This document shows, piece after piece, positions 13,335 through 22,869 of a stretch of DNA of 64,000 nucleotides (the stretch's first letter is position 1; every line of letters begins with the position of its first letter). The position numbers were made by a program, and so were the translations under genes. The DNA is from Kentomonas sorsogonicus. Its lineage: Eukaryota > Euglenozoa > Kinetoplastea > Trypanosomatida > Trypanosomatidae. The DNA lies in contig JAQOSZ010000303.1 of assembly GCA_030347455.1 (NCBI GenBank), positions 248,001 to 312,000 on the forward strand. The letters run 5' to 3'. The notes beneath the pieces are model-generated. The model had not been told where the DNA came from, ran no database searches, and saw only the letters and a list, made by a program, of their open reading frames with translations.

Positions 13335-14495
13335 TAGTACTATACTCTACTACTTATTTATATGTTCTTCTTTTCTTTATTATTGCTTTTCTATTTTTTT
13401 CCCCCCCCTCATACTCGGTGTTGTGCCTACTCTACTTTCCCAATACAATTATATATCTATACGGGGTCACCCATTATTAAAAAAAAGAAGTGATAAGTGA
13501 GAACAATTTTTCTTCTCTCATCACAAATTACAACAGTAATTACTGTGTTGTTTTTTTTTCAGGCTACCATTTTTGTAATTGCTTTTCACATAGTTTTACT
13601 TCTCCTGCAGGAGACACCTTTCTTTCTTTGTTTGTTTTTGCCTTTGTTTTCTTTGTTGCGCTTTATCCCTTCTATTGCCACTTCATCAGCGGCTGTGCAT
13701 ATCCGTACCTCTGCGGTGTTGTTTTATCGTGTGTGTCTGAAGAATCCGTCTTCAGAACCTTCTCATGGATCTCTGCGGAAGAAAAAAAGAGAAATAATAA
13801 AAAAAACACACAACATCGGCAGAGGACAACACTCCATTGGCATTTGATGGATGTCGTATTATTTATCTACCCCTTCCCCTTGTATATTATGCCTAGTGCT
13901 TCAATTCCTTGCTGTTTTTTCATTACCCTTACAATTTTTTTTTTGTTTCATTTATTCTGTGCTACGCACTATATATATACACAACTGAGCTTGGAGGACT
14001 TCACCCGAAGCAAAATTATTATTAATATTAATAATTGAGAAGTAGTACAAAAAAAAAAAAAGATCCCGAATCTGTTGTCCATGTGCTATATATGTAGTAA
14101 AATGATTGTGACAGTGCTATGTACGCTGTTGGAAGTAATGACTTGAAATTGTAGATCCAAGGACAAGGGATGAGATGCAAAGCTTAATATGTTTTGCATT
14201 TTCGCGGTCTGATCATCTGTGGCAGCTTCAGCCGTTCTGCTCGTCCATGCATTTATCAGTAATACGAAATCTTTCAACTTCGTTGTTCGTCCTCATGGTC
14301 TTCCCTTCATGCCATCTCTTTCCTTTTATGTATAAAGAAATTAGGAATACTATTATCTATTTAGGTATATACTTTTCTTTTCTTTATTGCTGTGGAGGCC
14401 GCTGGCAAGCAACTGACTTGACCGTCGCATCTTCTCTCCGCATACAAAAGCAAAAAAAAAAAAGAAGAAGAGCATAAATCGTCATCAAGCACGTC
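13335..14495. other. Intergenic region
   Basis: A/T-rich spacer with many T and A runs and ATATAT stretches; no supported gene. A T/C-rich tract at about 14371-14390, followed by AG at 14397 and later AGs, could serve the PX gene at 14496. The 182-codon open frame at 13490-14038 is Phe/Ser/Tyr-rich and I do not treat it as coding. Confidence 0.6.
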
Positions 14496-16093
14496 ATGGA
14501 AAACGCGGATATCAAGGTGCGGGACCCGATCGAGGTGCAGCCGTCTGGTGCCAAGCAGTACACCCACGGTGGCCCATTTACTATTATGTGGTGGCCATCA
14601 AGTTTGAGGCACCACCCGCGGACGCCAACACTCCGGCGGCGCAGCACTTGCAGCGACTCATCGCAAACAACAACGGTAGCACACAGATCCAGGTGCAGCG
14701 ACGCTACACCGACTTTGAGGTCTTCCACCAGCTGCTCAGTCGGGTGTTTTGGTACTGTGTCCTGCCTCCTATTCCCTCCAAGGACAAGATGAAGACCATC
14801 ATGAGCGGCATCAGGACATCTACCACGCCCTCGAAGCGTGAGGGATCGGTCCCCGCGTCTGGCGCCGCAGAAGCACACACCCAGAACACCATTGTCGAGT
14901 ACCGTCGCTGGGCGCTGCAGCAGTACCTGAAGCGTTTCGTTGCGATGGAGCCGATCCGCCAGCACGAACTGCTGTACTTGTTTGTCGACGACAGCAAGTG
15001 GGCGGCGCTGGTGAACAACTTCTCCTCCGGCGCTGGCAACCCGCAGTATAGTGGCTACACCGTTCCGTTTTACCTCACCGCCAAGGCCCACAGTGCCATC
15101 AGCTCTGGCGGTGCCTCGGATGCCTCGGCGGCGGGCGCTGGTGCTGGCGGTGCCGCCGGCGGCTACAGCCTCGAGTACTTCACCAACATGGCAAGCGAGG
15201 CGGTGGAGGCGGGCAAGGCGGCGCTGCAGGCGCGCGCTGCGGCCTTCTCGGCCGACTGGGACGTCGACACAAGCCGCTTCACCAACGCCGAGCTGGCTGC
15301 CAAGGTGGAGACGAGCAAGTTTCTCATTGAGACGCTGCAGAAACTCAAGAAGAAAATGGAGGCGCTCTTCGATAGCCGCATCCACTTGAATCAGAAGCTG
15401 TACGACTTCTCCACCGCTTTTGAGGAGCTCTGCGCCTCCACGACGCCGGCGTCGGGCGACGCAGCCGATGCCACCACCGGGGACGCGATCCTGACACGCA
15501 GCACAGAGGAGGACGTGCAGCTGGACAAGGTGCTGCGGGCCTGTATTGACGCGTGCCGAGAGAGCGCGACCGCCTTCAACAATGCCCCGGGCAGTGACAA
15601 CCGCCCGAGCAAGGCGCCGCCGCTGAACTTCGCCAAGACCGCCTCTCGCATCGTCTTTATGATCAAGTTTTTGGTGCTCAGCGTGCAGGAGGCGATTCGC
15701 GCGATGGCGAACAAGGACATGGCGGAGCGCTACGTGGCGCTGGTCGACAAGGAGATTGCGGTGCAGGAGAGCCGCGTCGCCGCGCTGGGCGGCGCCGGCG
15801 TGATGAGCAACACCAACGCCGCCAGCGTGAACCAGGTGGCCAAGGCGCGGGTGCACATCGAGACGCTAAAGCAGCGGCGCGACATGGTCGAGACGGAGCT
15901 CAACCAGAAGATGGTTGAATCTACCTTTGCGCAGAACCTCTCCTACTATGATGCCAACAAGCGCTCGGATTTGTTGTATTTGCTGAATATCATCGGCACT
16001 TTTGAGACGCGCTATTACGACACATACGAGGAGATCTGGCAGCCCCTGAAGCCCCTCGTTGCCGATCTCCAGCAGGAGGCCGCACGCGCGTAA
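14496..16093 (+). CDS. VPS5: PX-BAR sorting nexin, Vps5/SNX1-like (retromer)
   Basis: About 530 residues. An N-terminal PX domain (about 14560-15000) binds endosomal phosphoinositide: VVAIKFEAP, then the core QVQRRYTDFEVFHQLL with the RR-Y motif, and RWALQQYLKRFV. A C-terminal BAR-type helical region (about 15170-16080) has heptad-like sequence such as FLIETLQKLKKKMEALF and NQKLYDFSTAFEEL. The order and length match SNX1/Vps5, the membrane-bending subunit of retromer, which returns receptors from endosomes to the Golgi. The frame changes once near 14578: one missing T in TTTACTATTATG breaks what otherwise reads FTYYVVAIKF, a normal PX strand. I treat that as an assembly error and start at the ATG at 14496. 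Other PX-BAR nexins (Vps17, SNX4) are possible alternatives. Confidence 0.85.
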
Positions 16094-16998
16094 AACTGTT
16101 CGTTGGTTGTTTCAGCTTTTCCGCGCACTGGGCATCGTCTAAAGTCTTTCCAACTCTCTCTCTTTCGTTTCAAGATTTTGCAAAAGTGCTATGGGTAGAA
16201 TACCATTCTCTCCCTATTCTGTTTCAACTGCGTAGACGCTGTGGTAGTTTTGCCTGTGACCGCGCCGAACAAAATTTGCTATTTGTCTACATTTATTCAT
16301 TTAATTTTTTCTCTCTCTTTATTCTTTTTTTTCCCGGGGGTACGTTTCTTGTTGCTTCTCAACTGGTAGCCGCTGTTACTATGATTATCATTTTTATTAT
16401 CATTGCTGTTGCTGCCCCCACAGCTGTCGTACCTTCTAGCTTTGCTATTATTATATTAATTTTTTTTTTTTATACACCTGTTCTTGTTTTTGTTTTTGCT
16501 GTTCCTACCACTGTATCGTATTGCTGCCCTCCAATTTTTTTTTCAAAGAATTCTTTTTGATGCCCTTTTCACAACTCAATACCTGTACTATTGGTTTTAC
16601 GAACGGAGTCCTCCGTGAGTGTGTGTATTTTTTGAGCATTACTGCTCCTGCGTTAACATTATTGGACACTGGGCCATTAAATGTACTTGACTGATTCCTT
16701 ACTGAGTTGCTTTGTTGTGTACTGTTGCGTATCCTGTCTCTGTGCCTCTCTACCTTCGATAAGTTATTCTTATGCGTATTTTTCATTCAGCGGAAATCAG
16801 TTGCGCGCTCCGTTTTCCTATTCAACTCCTTTTCCTTCTACTGACGAATCGTCGCCTACCGCGTCGGACTCGAAGCAAGAAAGAAGAAGAAAGAAAAAAC
16901 GATCGCGCAACTCTGTAGACATTTAATTCGTTCATCCTACTCCTAGACTTTTAGCTTCATACAAAGAAACTTCCTCTGTCGTTTTTTTTTCCATCGCC
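16094..16998. other. Intergenic region
   Basis: T-rich spacer without a supported gene. Pyrimidine-rich sequence before ATG 16999 includes a TTTTAG acceptor candidate (AG at 16953-16954). Confidence 0.6.
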
Positions 16999-17709
16999 AT
17001 GAAACTCTACTCTATTCTGTTTTTCAAGCGCACTACTACGGCGGCCCCTACTGCTGCTGCCGCTGGCGCCTCAGCTGCCCCGGCGGATGCCAACAACTGT
17101 ATCCTTCTCTCGAGCGCAATCGACGTCAGCTCCTTCGGCTACTTCCAGCGCACGGCGGCGCAGCAGTTTATCGTGTTTCTCTCCCGCACCATCGCCAGCC
17201 GCGTCGCGATGGGCGCCAAGTCGCAAGTGACGCAAGACGGGCACGTGGCGTACGTCGTTGCTGGCGGCGGCCAGATGGGCTCCGCGGACGGCATCATCGC
17301 GGTGGCCATCGCGGACATGGAGTATAACTCCCGCGTCGCCTTCACCATGCTGTCGGAGCTGCTTCCCTCCTACACGCAGACGTTCCGCCAAAAGTACAAC
17401 AATCCCGCCTTCCTGCAGCAGCGCGCCGGGCAGGCCGCGAGCGGGGAGCTCAACGCCCTCCCCTGGCCGGTGCTGGACGAGACGCTGGCCCGCTACCAGA
17501 AGCCGGAGGAGGTCGACAAAATCCTCCGCATCCACCGCGACATCGAGGAGACCAAAGTGATCATCTACAACGCCCTCGACCAGGTGCTCGAGCGCGGGCA
17601 GAAGATCGACGACCTCGTGCAGCAGAGCGAGGACCTCGGCGTCGCCAGTAAGGCATTCTACTCGTCCGCCAAGGAAACCAACAGCGGCTGGTGCTGCGTC
17701 GTCATGTGA
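16999..17709 (+). CDS. YKT6: R-SNARE Ykt6
   Basis: A soluble, lipid-anchored SNARE used in ER-Golgi, intra-Golgi and vacuolar/autophagic fusion. The 236 residues follow Ykt6 end to end: the start MKLYSILFF, the longin-domain stretches IDVSSFGYFQRTAAQ and AIADMEYNSRVAFTML, then the SNARE helix beginning near IEETKVIIYNALDQVLERG with the central-layer Arg in LERGQKIDDLV. The C-terminus GWCCVVM is a CAAX box: the second Cys would be prenylated and the preceding Cys palmitoylated. It is longer than the usual ~200 residues because of an Ala/Pro/Thr-rich insert after the first strand (about residues 12-32) and a few loop additions. The reading frame is uninterrupted. Confidence 0.95.
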   Translation: MKLYSILFFKRTTTAAPTAAAAGASAAPADANNCILLSSAIDVSSFGYFQRTAAQQFIVFLSRTIASRVAMGAKSQVTQDGHVAYVVAGGGQMGSADGIIAVAIADMEYNSRVAFTMLSELLPSYTQTFRQKYNNPAFLQQRAGQAASGELNALPWPVLDETLARYQKPEEVDKILRIHRDIEETKVIIYNALDQVLERGQKIDDLVQQSEDLGVASKAFYSSAKETNSGWCCVVM

Positions 17710-18366
17710 AGTGTGCGCCGCCGCGTTTCCCATCCACTCACCACCTCGCGCTGTTTCCGGTGATTGTGTTCCTTTGTATCTCCTTTTCCCCTTTCTCCCT
17801 TTCATTTTGTTGTTGCTCTTGTACGCTGACATTTTTTCTTCTTCTTTGCGCCATATCCGGCTCTCTTTGCGTTCCGTCTTCGTCTATTGTTGTCGTTACT
17901 GTTGTTACTCCACATTCTCTTTCTTGATAAATCTACATGGCGTAGACGAATAACGGCCGTAAAGACTATAAATAGAAGTGTGTAAGCCGCCCCCCCCCCT
18001 CACCCTTCACACCGGCTCAACTGCACCATCCTTATAAGTGTCTCTTCCGCTTCAAGTTGGGATGTAGGTGGGGAATAAAACATGACGTTTACAAGTGAAA
18101 GTCGTTCCACAGCTGTTGTGAGGCAGTAATAGTCTTCACACTCATGTTCAGGCCTTGGTTGGACATCCCGAAAAAAAGTTCGTGTATACCTTTTGCTCAT
18201 GCAACACCATACGTGCTCTATTACCTCTTTGACAACTTTTTTCCCGTACTATCTCTCTCTGTCCTTGTCACCAACACCAGCTTTCTCACTAATGACGAAG
18301 GCAAACGGACTCTAGCACGCTTTTCTCTTTTCTCTTTTGTTATTATTACCAAAACCAACAGCATAG
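17710..18366. other. Intergenic region
   Basis: T/C-rich spacer, no gene seen. It holds a 10-base C run (17990-17999). Two acceptor candidates precede the next gene: AG at 18279-18280 after a CT-rich tract, and AG at 18360-18361 after a TTTTCTC tract only 6 bases before the ATG. Confidence 0.6.
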
Positions 18367-19110
18367 ATGCGCATTAACGACCACGTCTGTTGCTTGCTCA
18401 ACACTCTCTTAAGCGTGGCGGTACTGGCCGCCCTCGTTGTGCTGAATCTCATGCGGCTTCATCGGCAATCCACCTTGTCCTCCAATGATGGTGTCTCGCA
18501 CCGCGCAGTGCCTGGTGAGGGTGCCACAGAGCCACCGCCTCTGCTGCTGTCCCTTCCTCCAGAAACAGTGCCGGTGGACATGAGTGTGGTGGACGCGCAG
18601 GATTGCGGGAGGGCTGCTGCGGGGCCAAGGACCGTCAGAGATGCTACTGCTGATGTCAGACGCGAGGATGATATGAGGGACGCGTGCACGTCTCTACCGG
18701 TGTTACCGCGTCAAGAAACGCCATGCGCTGCAGCCGCAGCTGTAGGGAGCCTTGGCTTGGGCCATTCTCTACACTCCAATGAATCCGAGCGCCGCGCACG
18801 TTTGTACGTACTCGCCACCTATGCTTTTGTTGCTTTGCTCTCCGGAACTGCTGCTGCGGTGATCATTGGCGCGAATCATTACTACTACATGAAGTCCTTG
18901 ATCCCCATTGACGGAAACCGCGTGTATGCGTGCGTGAACATGTTCATCCTCGTCCCTTTACATCTCCTGTGCACGGCAACACTCTCTGTCATGGCGTTTT
19001 CCAGCGGCACAGGTACCGCAACACCTTTTCCCGGGGGCACATATTTGACTTGGCTATTCGCACTGTCTCCAATAAGCTTCTACTTTTTTTACTACATTGG
19101 TTTACATTGA
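18367..19110 (+). CDS. Four-helix membrane protein, tandem family member 1
   Basis: Not a family I recognise. The 247 residues contain a first hydrophobic helix (about residues 9-28) behind the short start MRINDHVCC, a long hydrophilic loop of about 115 residues rich in Pro, Ala, Glu and Arg, and three C-terminal helices (about 147-170, 185-207 and 222-245). The third helix, LVPLHLLCTATLSVMAF, and the ending ALSPISFYF match corresponding parts of the next two genes, so the three are diverged copies. The topology, one helix then a large loop then three helices, recalls amastins, but the amastin signature CxTLWG is absent. The function is unknown and the frame is uninterrupted. Confidence 0.72.
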   Translation: MRINDHVCCLLNTLLSVAVLAALVVLNLMRLHRQSTLSSNDGVSHRAVPGEGATEPPPLLLSLPPETVPVDMSVVDAQDCGRAAAGPRTVRDATADVRREDDMRDACTSLPVLPRQETPCAAAAAVGSLGLGHSLHSNESERRARLYVLATYAFVALLSGTAAAVIIGANHYYYMKSLIPIDGNRVYACVNMFILVPLHLLCTATLSVMAFSSGTGTATPFPGGTYLTWLFALSPISFYFFYYIGLH

Positions 19111-19830
19111 TTACACTTAGATATACCGACGATACGGATATGTTTTTACCGTTGTTGTTGGTTCTTTCACTGTGTATGTGTGTACGTGTTTTTCTGCTGC
19201 ACTGAGCGACATTTTTTTTTTTTAATTTTGATCGTTGCTCTTTTTTTTTTTTTTTTTTGTTTTTTTGCATTCTTTGCTGTTTGTGGACTATTATTATTAT
19301 TTTTATTTATTTATTTATTTTTTCTATTTCTGTTTTCTGTTTTCCCCTTTTTTTTTTGATGCTGGTATTCCTTTTTTTTTTTTCTCTTGTTATCTTTTCG
19401 TGTATAGCTTTTTTTTTTTTTTTCGTGTGTGTCTCTGGGACATCGATTCTCGTCACACAAAAAACAGTACATTGAACTACCTGCCCTCCTCTATAGAGTA
19501 CTCTATCTGAAAATTAACATTTTCAAAGCTTACCGCCTACTCGAGAGAACGAGATCGGGCGCTCTTTTTAGTTTTCTGTCCGTTGCGCGGAAATGTAAAA
19601 ACTCGCTCTTCTTTTGTCAAGACCGCCTACATGATGCGACGCGGCAAAGTGCTCTTTTCTTTCCCACTCCTCTATACGCCCAACCCACCCGTCCTCTCAT
19701 AGTTTTTCTTTTTCGCCTTGCAGCTTCCTCTCCAACGGTCAATACGGCACCTCGTCTCTCTTTCTCTCTCTCTTCCTCTCTACGTTCATAAAAGACTCTG
19801 TTGGCCACACTTGCGCACACTCCACGATCT
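19111..19830. other. Intergenic region
   Basis: Very T-rich spacer: several T runs of 10-17 bases between 19213 and 19425. No gene is supported. A CT-rich tract at 19750-19780 followed by AG at 19793-19794 is a strong acceptor candidate 37 bases before ATG 19831. Confidence 0.6.
19750..19794 (+). promoter_or_regulatory. Candidate polypyrimidine tract and 3' splice site
   Basis: A nearly pure C/T tract of about 31 bases followed by the first AG at 19793-19794. It is the only strong tract between the two flanking genes and lies just ahead of ATG 19831, which supports that ATG over upstream non-ATG starts. Confidence 0.5.
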
Positions 19831-20547
19831 ATGGGTTCTTCCTCCTTGCATACTGTGCTGTGGTGTGCACTCGCTGTCTTCAATGTCGCCGTTGTCATTG
19901 CTCTTATTTCCCTGAGTATGCAGCGCCTGTACGGCCTTCGTCCCTTCTCTGCCTACGCAAAACCCTCGACGCGCGCCACCATCCCCATGCCCGACACTAG
20001 TGACGTGCAACATATTGTTCGCGGCACGCACGGGATGGCGGCGTCCGGCGAGGAGGGAGGTCGGCCGGCTCCACGAGAGGGCGACAGTCTACACACGGCA
20101 GCGAACGCCGCGACTACTTCTAGCCGTGCTGGCGCAGGGGAGCCGACGAAGCCGACTGTCGATGTTCTGGTTCAGCTTGGTTCGCACCCGGACCCCCTTT
20201 TCTTGGACGCGATGGAGGAGGCCATCGCGGAGGCCTCCCGCGAATCCTACGACGCGCGGCGCCGCGGACGGTTCTACTACATTCTTATTTATGCTGTAGT
20301 CATGCTGCTTGGCTTGCTACAATCCTGCCTGCTCTATTTTCATCTTGCTGACACCGCTCGTGTGCGAAGTCGCTCGTATCGGGGGCTTTGGTGGCCGCAA
20401 CTTGTGCTGTATCTGCCGTGTACTATAACGCTGTCTATCGTAGCGTTTGTTGGGCGTACCGAAACTGAACAGCACATTCCAGGAGCGAATGTTTTGGCAT
20501 GCATCACAGCGCTTTCTCCCCTCAGCTTCTACATCGGAGGTTTTTAA
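19831..20547 (+). CDS. Four-helix membrane protein, tandem family member 2
   Basis: A 238-residue paralogue of the flanking genes, with no known family recognised. The first helix follows MGSSSLHTVLWCAL and ends LISLSMQRLYG, similar to LVSIVIQRLWA in the third copy. A hydrophilic loop of about 110 residues follows, then three helices: FYYILIYAVVMLLGLLQ, LVLYLPCTITLSIVAF and VLACITALSPLSFYI. The TITLSIVAF and ALSPLSFY stretches line up with TATLSVMAF and ALSPISFY of the first copy. The loop sequence is not conserved between copies, which suggests an exposed, fast-changing region, while the helices are held. The start is the ATG just after a strong splice tract. The frame is uninterrupted. Confidence 0.72.
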   Translation: MGSSSLHTVLWCALAVFNVAVVIALISLSMQRLYGLRPFSAYAKPSTRATIPMPDTSDVQHIVRGTHGMAASGEEGGRPAPREGDSLHTAANAATTSSRAGAGEPTKPTVDVLVQLGSHPDPLFLDAMEEAIAEASRESYDARRRGRFYYILIYAVVMLLGLLQSCLLYFHLADTARVRSRSYRGLWWPQLVLYLPCTITLSIVAFVGRTETEQHIPGANVLACITALSPLSFYIGGF

Positions 20548-20663
20548 AAATAATGTGCTCTCTTTATGCCTATATCCTTGAAACGCTTCATTTATTATTC
20601 TCTTTTTTTTTTCCTGCCACAGCTGAAGGACACTCTCTTCAAGATATATTTGCTTTATTTGCG

Positions 20664-20705
<42 letters not shown>

Positions 20706-21579
20706 GTTTTAGGGCTTCTATCTTCCTGTCTTTTTTTTCTCTTTGCACAATTGCTTTATTTAGTTTCATTTCCATTTCCGGCGACGTTTCTTTTTTCCCC
20801 CCTTCCCACATATTGCTTTTAATGTCATGATGGATTTGAGTTATTTATTTATTTTTTGTTTTGCTTTTAGTTTTTTTTTTATTGTTATTATCATTCTATG
20901 TGATATCACTGAGACTTTTTTTCTTTCTTGTTGAGTGTGTGAATAAATCCACTTCATTCACACTGTTAGTCGTTGCTTCTCCCTTCTTTCTTTCTCATTA
21001 CTGTGCTATCACCTACCGCATTCACACCAAGAAAGGTCAACATCAACAACATAAACTGTGTAAAAGAGAGTTTACCTGTCTGTCTCCCCCTCCCCCCCGC
21101 TCCTGCTGTCTCAGCATCGCGAAGTGAAAAAGGTTCAACCTTTATCAGTATTTGATTTATGAGTGCATTATTATTTTTATGACAAGTTTTCTTACTGTTG
21201 AAACCATTACGTTGTAGTGTAAACTCGGTATTTACTTGGCGAGTGATGCTGCATGTGTTTTTATTTTTCCATTGACTCCCCCATTTCCCTCCGTTCTGCG
21301 CTGCTATAATTTTCATCACCTGTCGCCTCTCCGAACTTCTTTCCCTGTCATTAATTTCTTTTGAAGATTCTTTTTTTCCTTCTTTACATTAAGTCAAGAG
21401 CTTTCTTTGCTTTCTTTTTATTCTGTTTTGCTCTATTTCTCTCTTACTTTTTTTTCTAGCACCTGCCGCTGGCAAATTAAGTCATTTTGCTTCGTCCATA
21501 CAGCACCTACTTTTTTCCCTTACCGTGTTGCATTGTCTGGACGCCTTCAATCAGCTACGACTCCTCCTACAAGCGAATC
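20548..21579. other. Intergenic region
   Basis: T-rich spacer, no gene supported. It contains a CT dinucleotide run (20668-20703) and further T runs. The TTTTTTTTCTAG acceptor candidate has its AG at 21458-21459, 121 bases before ATG 21580. Confidence 0.6.
20668..20703. repeat. CT dinucleotide microsatellite
   Basis: About 18 uninterrupted CT units, followed by TTTTAG. It may double as a pyrimidine tract for trans-splicing, but it lies almost 900 bases before the next ATG. Confidence 0.8.
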
Positions 21580-22124
21580 ATGGTCGATCACCGGTATGTT
21601 CTGTGCTGCGTCTACAGCGCGCTACAGCTCGTGATGCTGGTCGCTCTTGTGTCTATCGTGATACAACGCCTGTGGGCCACCCTGCCTCTCTCGCTTGACA
21701 GCCCCTTCGATGACAACCACACCATGGAGTTGCTCGCCGTTCACAGCCAGTCGCGTACGGAGATGGGGGAGAATGCTGATGGTCGGGAGACTCGTCGCTA
21801 CAAACTCAAAACGCGCGATGTGGCCTTTTCAGCTGTTATTCTAATCATCGCGGTGACGCTGATGGTAGTTGCGAGTTTCGTGTTGCTCTGCATCTATCTT
21901 TTCTGGAAACATCTCTTGTTCCCGAAGAAGGAGCCTCACTGTATATGGTTGTTATTGTTATTATCCTCGTCCCACTCTTAACTATTACGTGCATTCTCTT
22001 GTCTGTGTTTGCCTTCCTGGGCCGCGGCGCGGCGGAGGGTACGATTCCCTACGCTGGTGTCTTGTTTGTCATCTTCTCGACAGCTCCGTTGTGGTTTTTT
22101 CCGTGTATCTTTTTAGTGTACTAG
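21580..22124 (+). CDS. Four-helix membrane protein, tandem family member 3 (short loop)
   Basis: The third diverged copy, about 181 residues. MVDHRYVLCCVYSAL leads into a first helix ending LVSIVIQRLWA, like copy 2. The loop is only about 55 residues, half the length of the other copies. The second helix (FSAVILIIAVTLMVVAS) is followed by a frame change near 21905. In the other frame the expected third and fourth helices appear, including LVPLLTITCILLSVFAF, which matches LVPLHLLCTATLSVMAF of copy 1, and the protein ends VYstop at 22124. The match to the paralogues shows that the change is a one-base indel, probably an assembly error. Without it the protein would stop at 21981 after two helices. 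Function unknown. Confidence 0.65.
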
Positions 22125-22869
22125 AATCATTGAGAAGGTATAACATGTTCAAGACAATTATTTCTTTTTTATTATTTTACTTTGCTTTTCTCTCTCTACA
22201 CAACGCGCGCTGGCAAAAAAAAAAATGAATTACTTTTATGATTACTATTTTTTCTTTTCCTCCTTTTCGTTCCGGTTTCTTTTTTCCTCTAGCTCCCTTT
22301 TAACTCAGTTATCTCTTTGCTTCTATTGCTACTTGTCGCTGCGTATATTTCTTTTTCATCATTATTGCTCATATTTTTCTATTCTCTCTACTGTTAGCTT
22401 CTCCATTTATTTCGTCTCCTACCGTGTGAAAGACAGTGATTTTAAAAACCAGTGGAGAAGTACTGGTATATTAGTGGATGTGTCCCGTTATATGTGTACA
22501 GCACATGTACACCTCACCTGGAGCACCGTGCATGCTTGAAATCAACTTACCCACTACTCGGTTGCAGGAACCTCTCATCGTGCGCTTCAAAAATAGAGGC
22601 AATTCACAGGTACTGTCAAAAGGTTATGTAACTGCACTTTGTATACTGCCATCTTCTTCCTTCGCACTTCTCACAACAGCACGTGTGTGAGTCGGCCTCT
22701 ACCCTCCCTGTCCAACATACTCCTAACACCTACCCTAACACACAGCACTAGCACATGTCGAGCACGGCAATAAATTTATTATTATTATTATTATTATTGA
22801 ACTCTGCAATACCGTATTTACCAAGAGACGTGCGAACAGTGTGTCCACACGGAATTGCTATACACTTAT
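22125..22869. other. Intergenic region
   Basis: T-rich spacer, no gene supported. It contains an ATT/TTA triplet run (22776-22798) close to the start of the metallopeptidase gene. No strong CT tract is seen just ahead of that gene; T/C-rich sequence near 22250-22400 is the best candidate. Confidence 0.55.

Noticed and set aside
13490-14038. 182-codon open frame in the spacer after the USP gene
   Set aside because: The product is Phe/Ser/Tyr/Ile-rich as expected from T-rich noncoding DNA, and no conserved motif or splice context supports it.
18367-22124. Tandem membrane genes as amastins
   Set aside because: Topology is similar, but the amastin signature (C-x-T-L-W-G type) is missing from all three, so the name is not justified.
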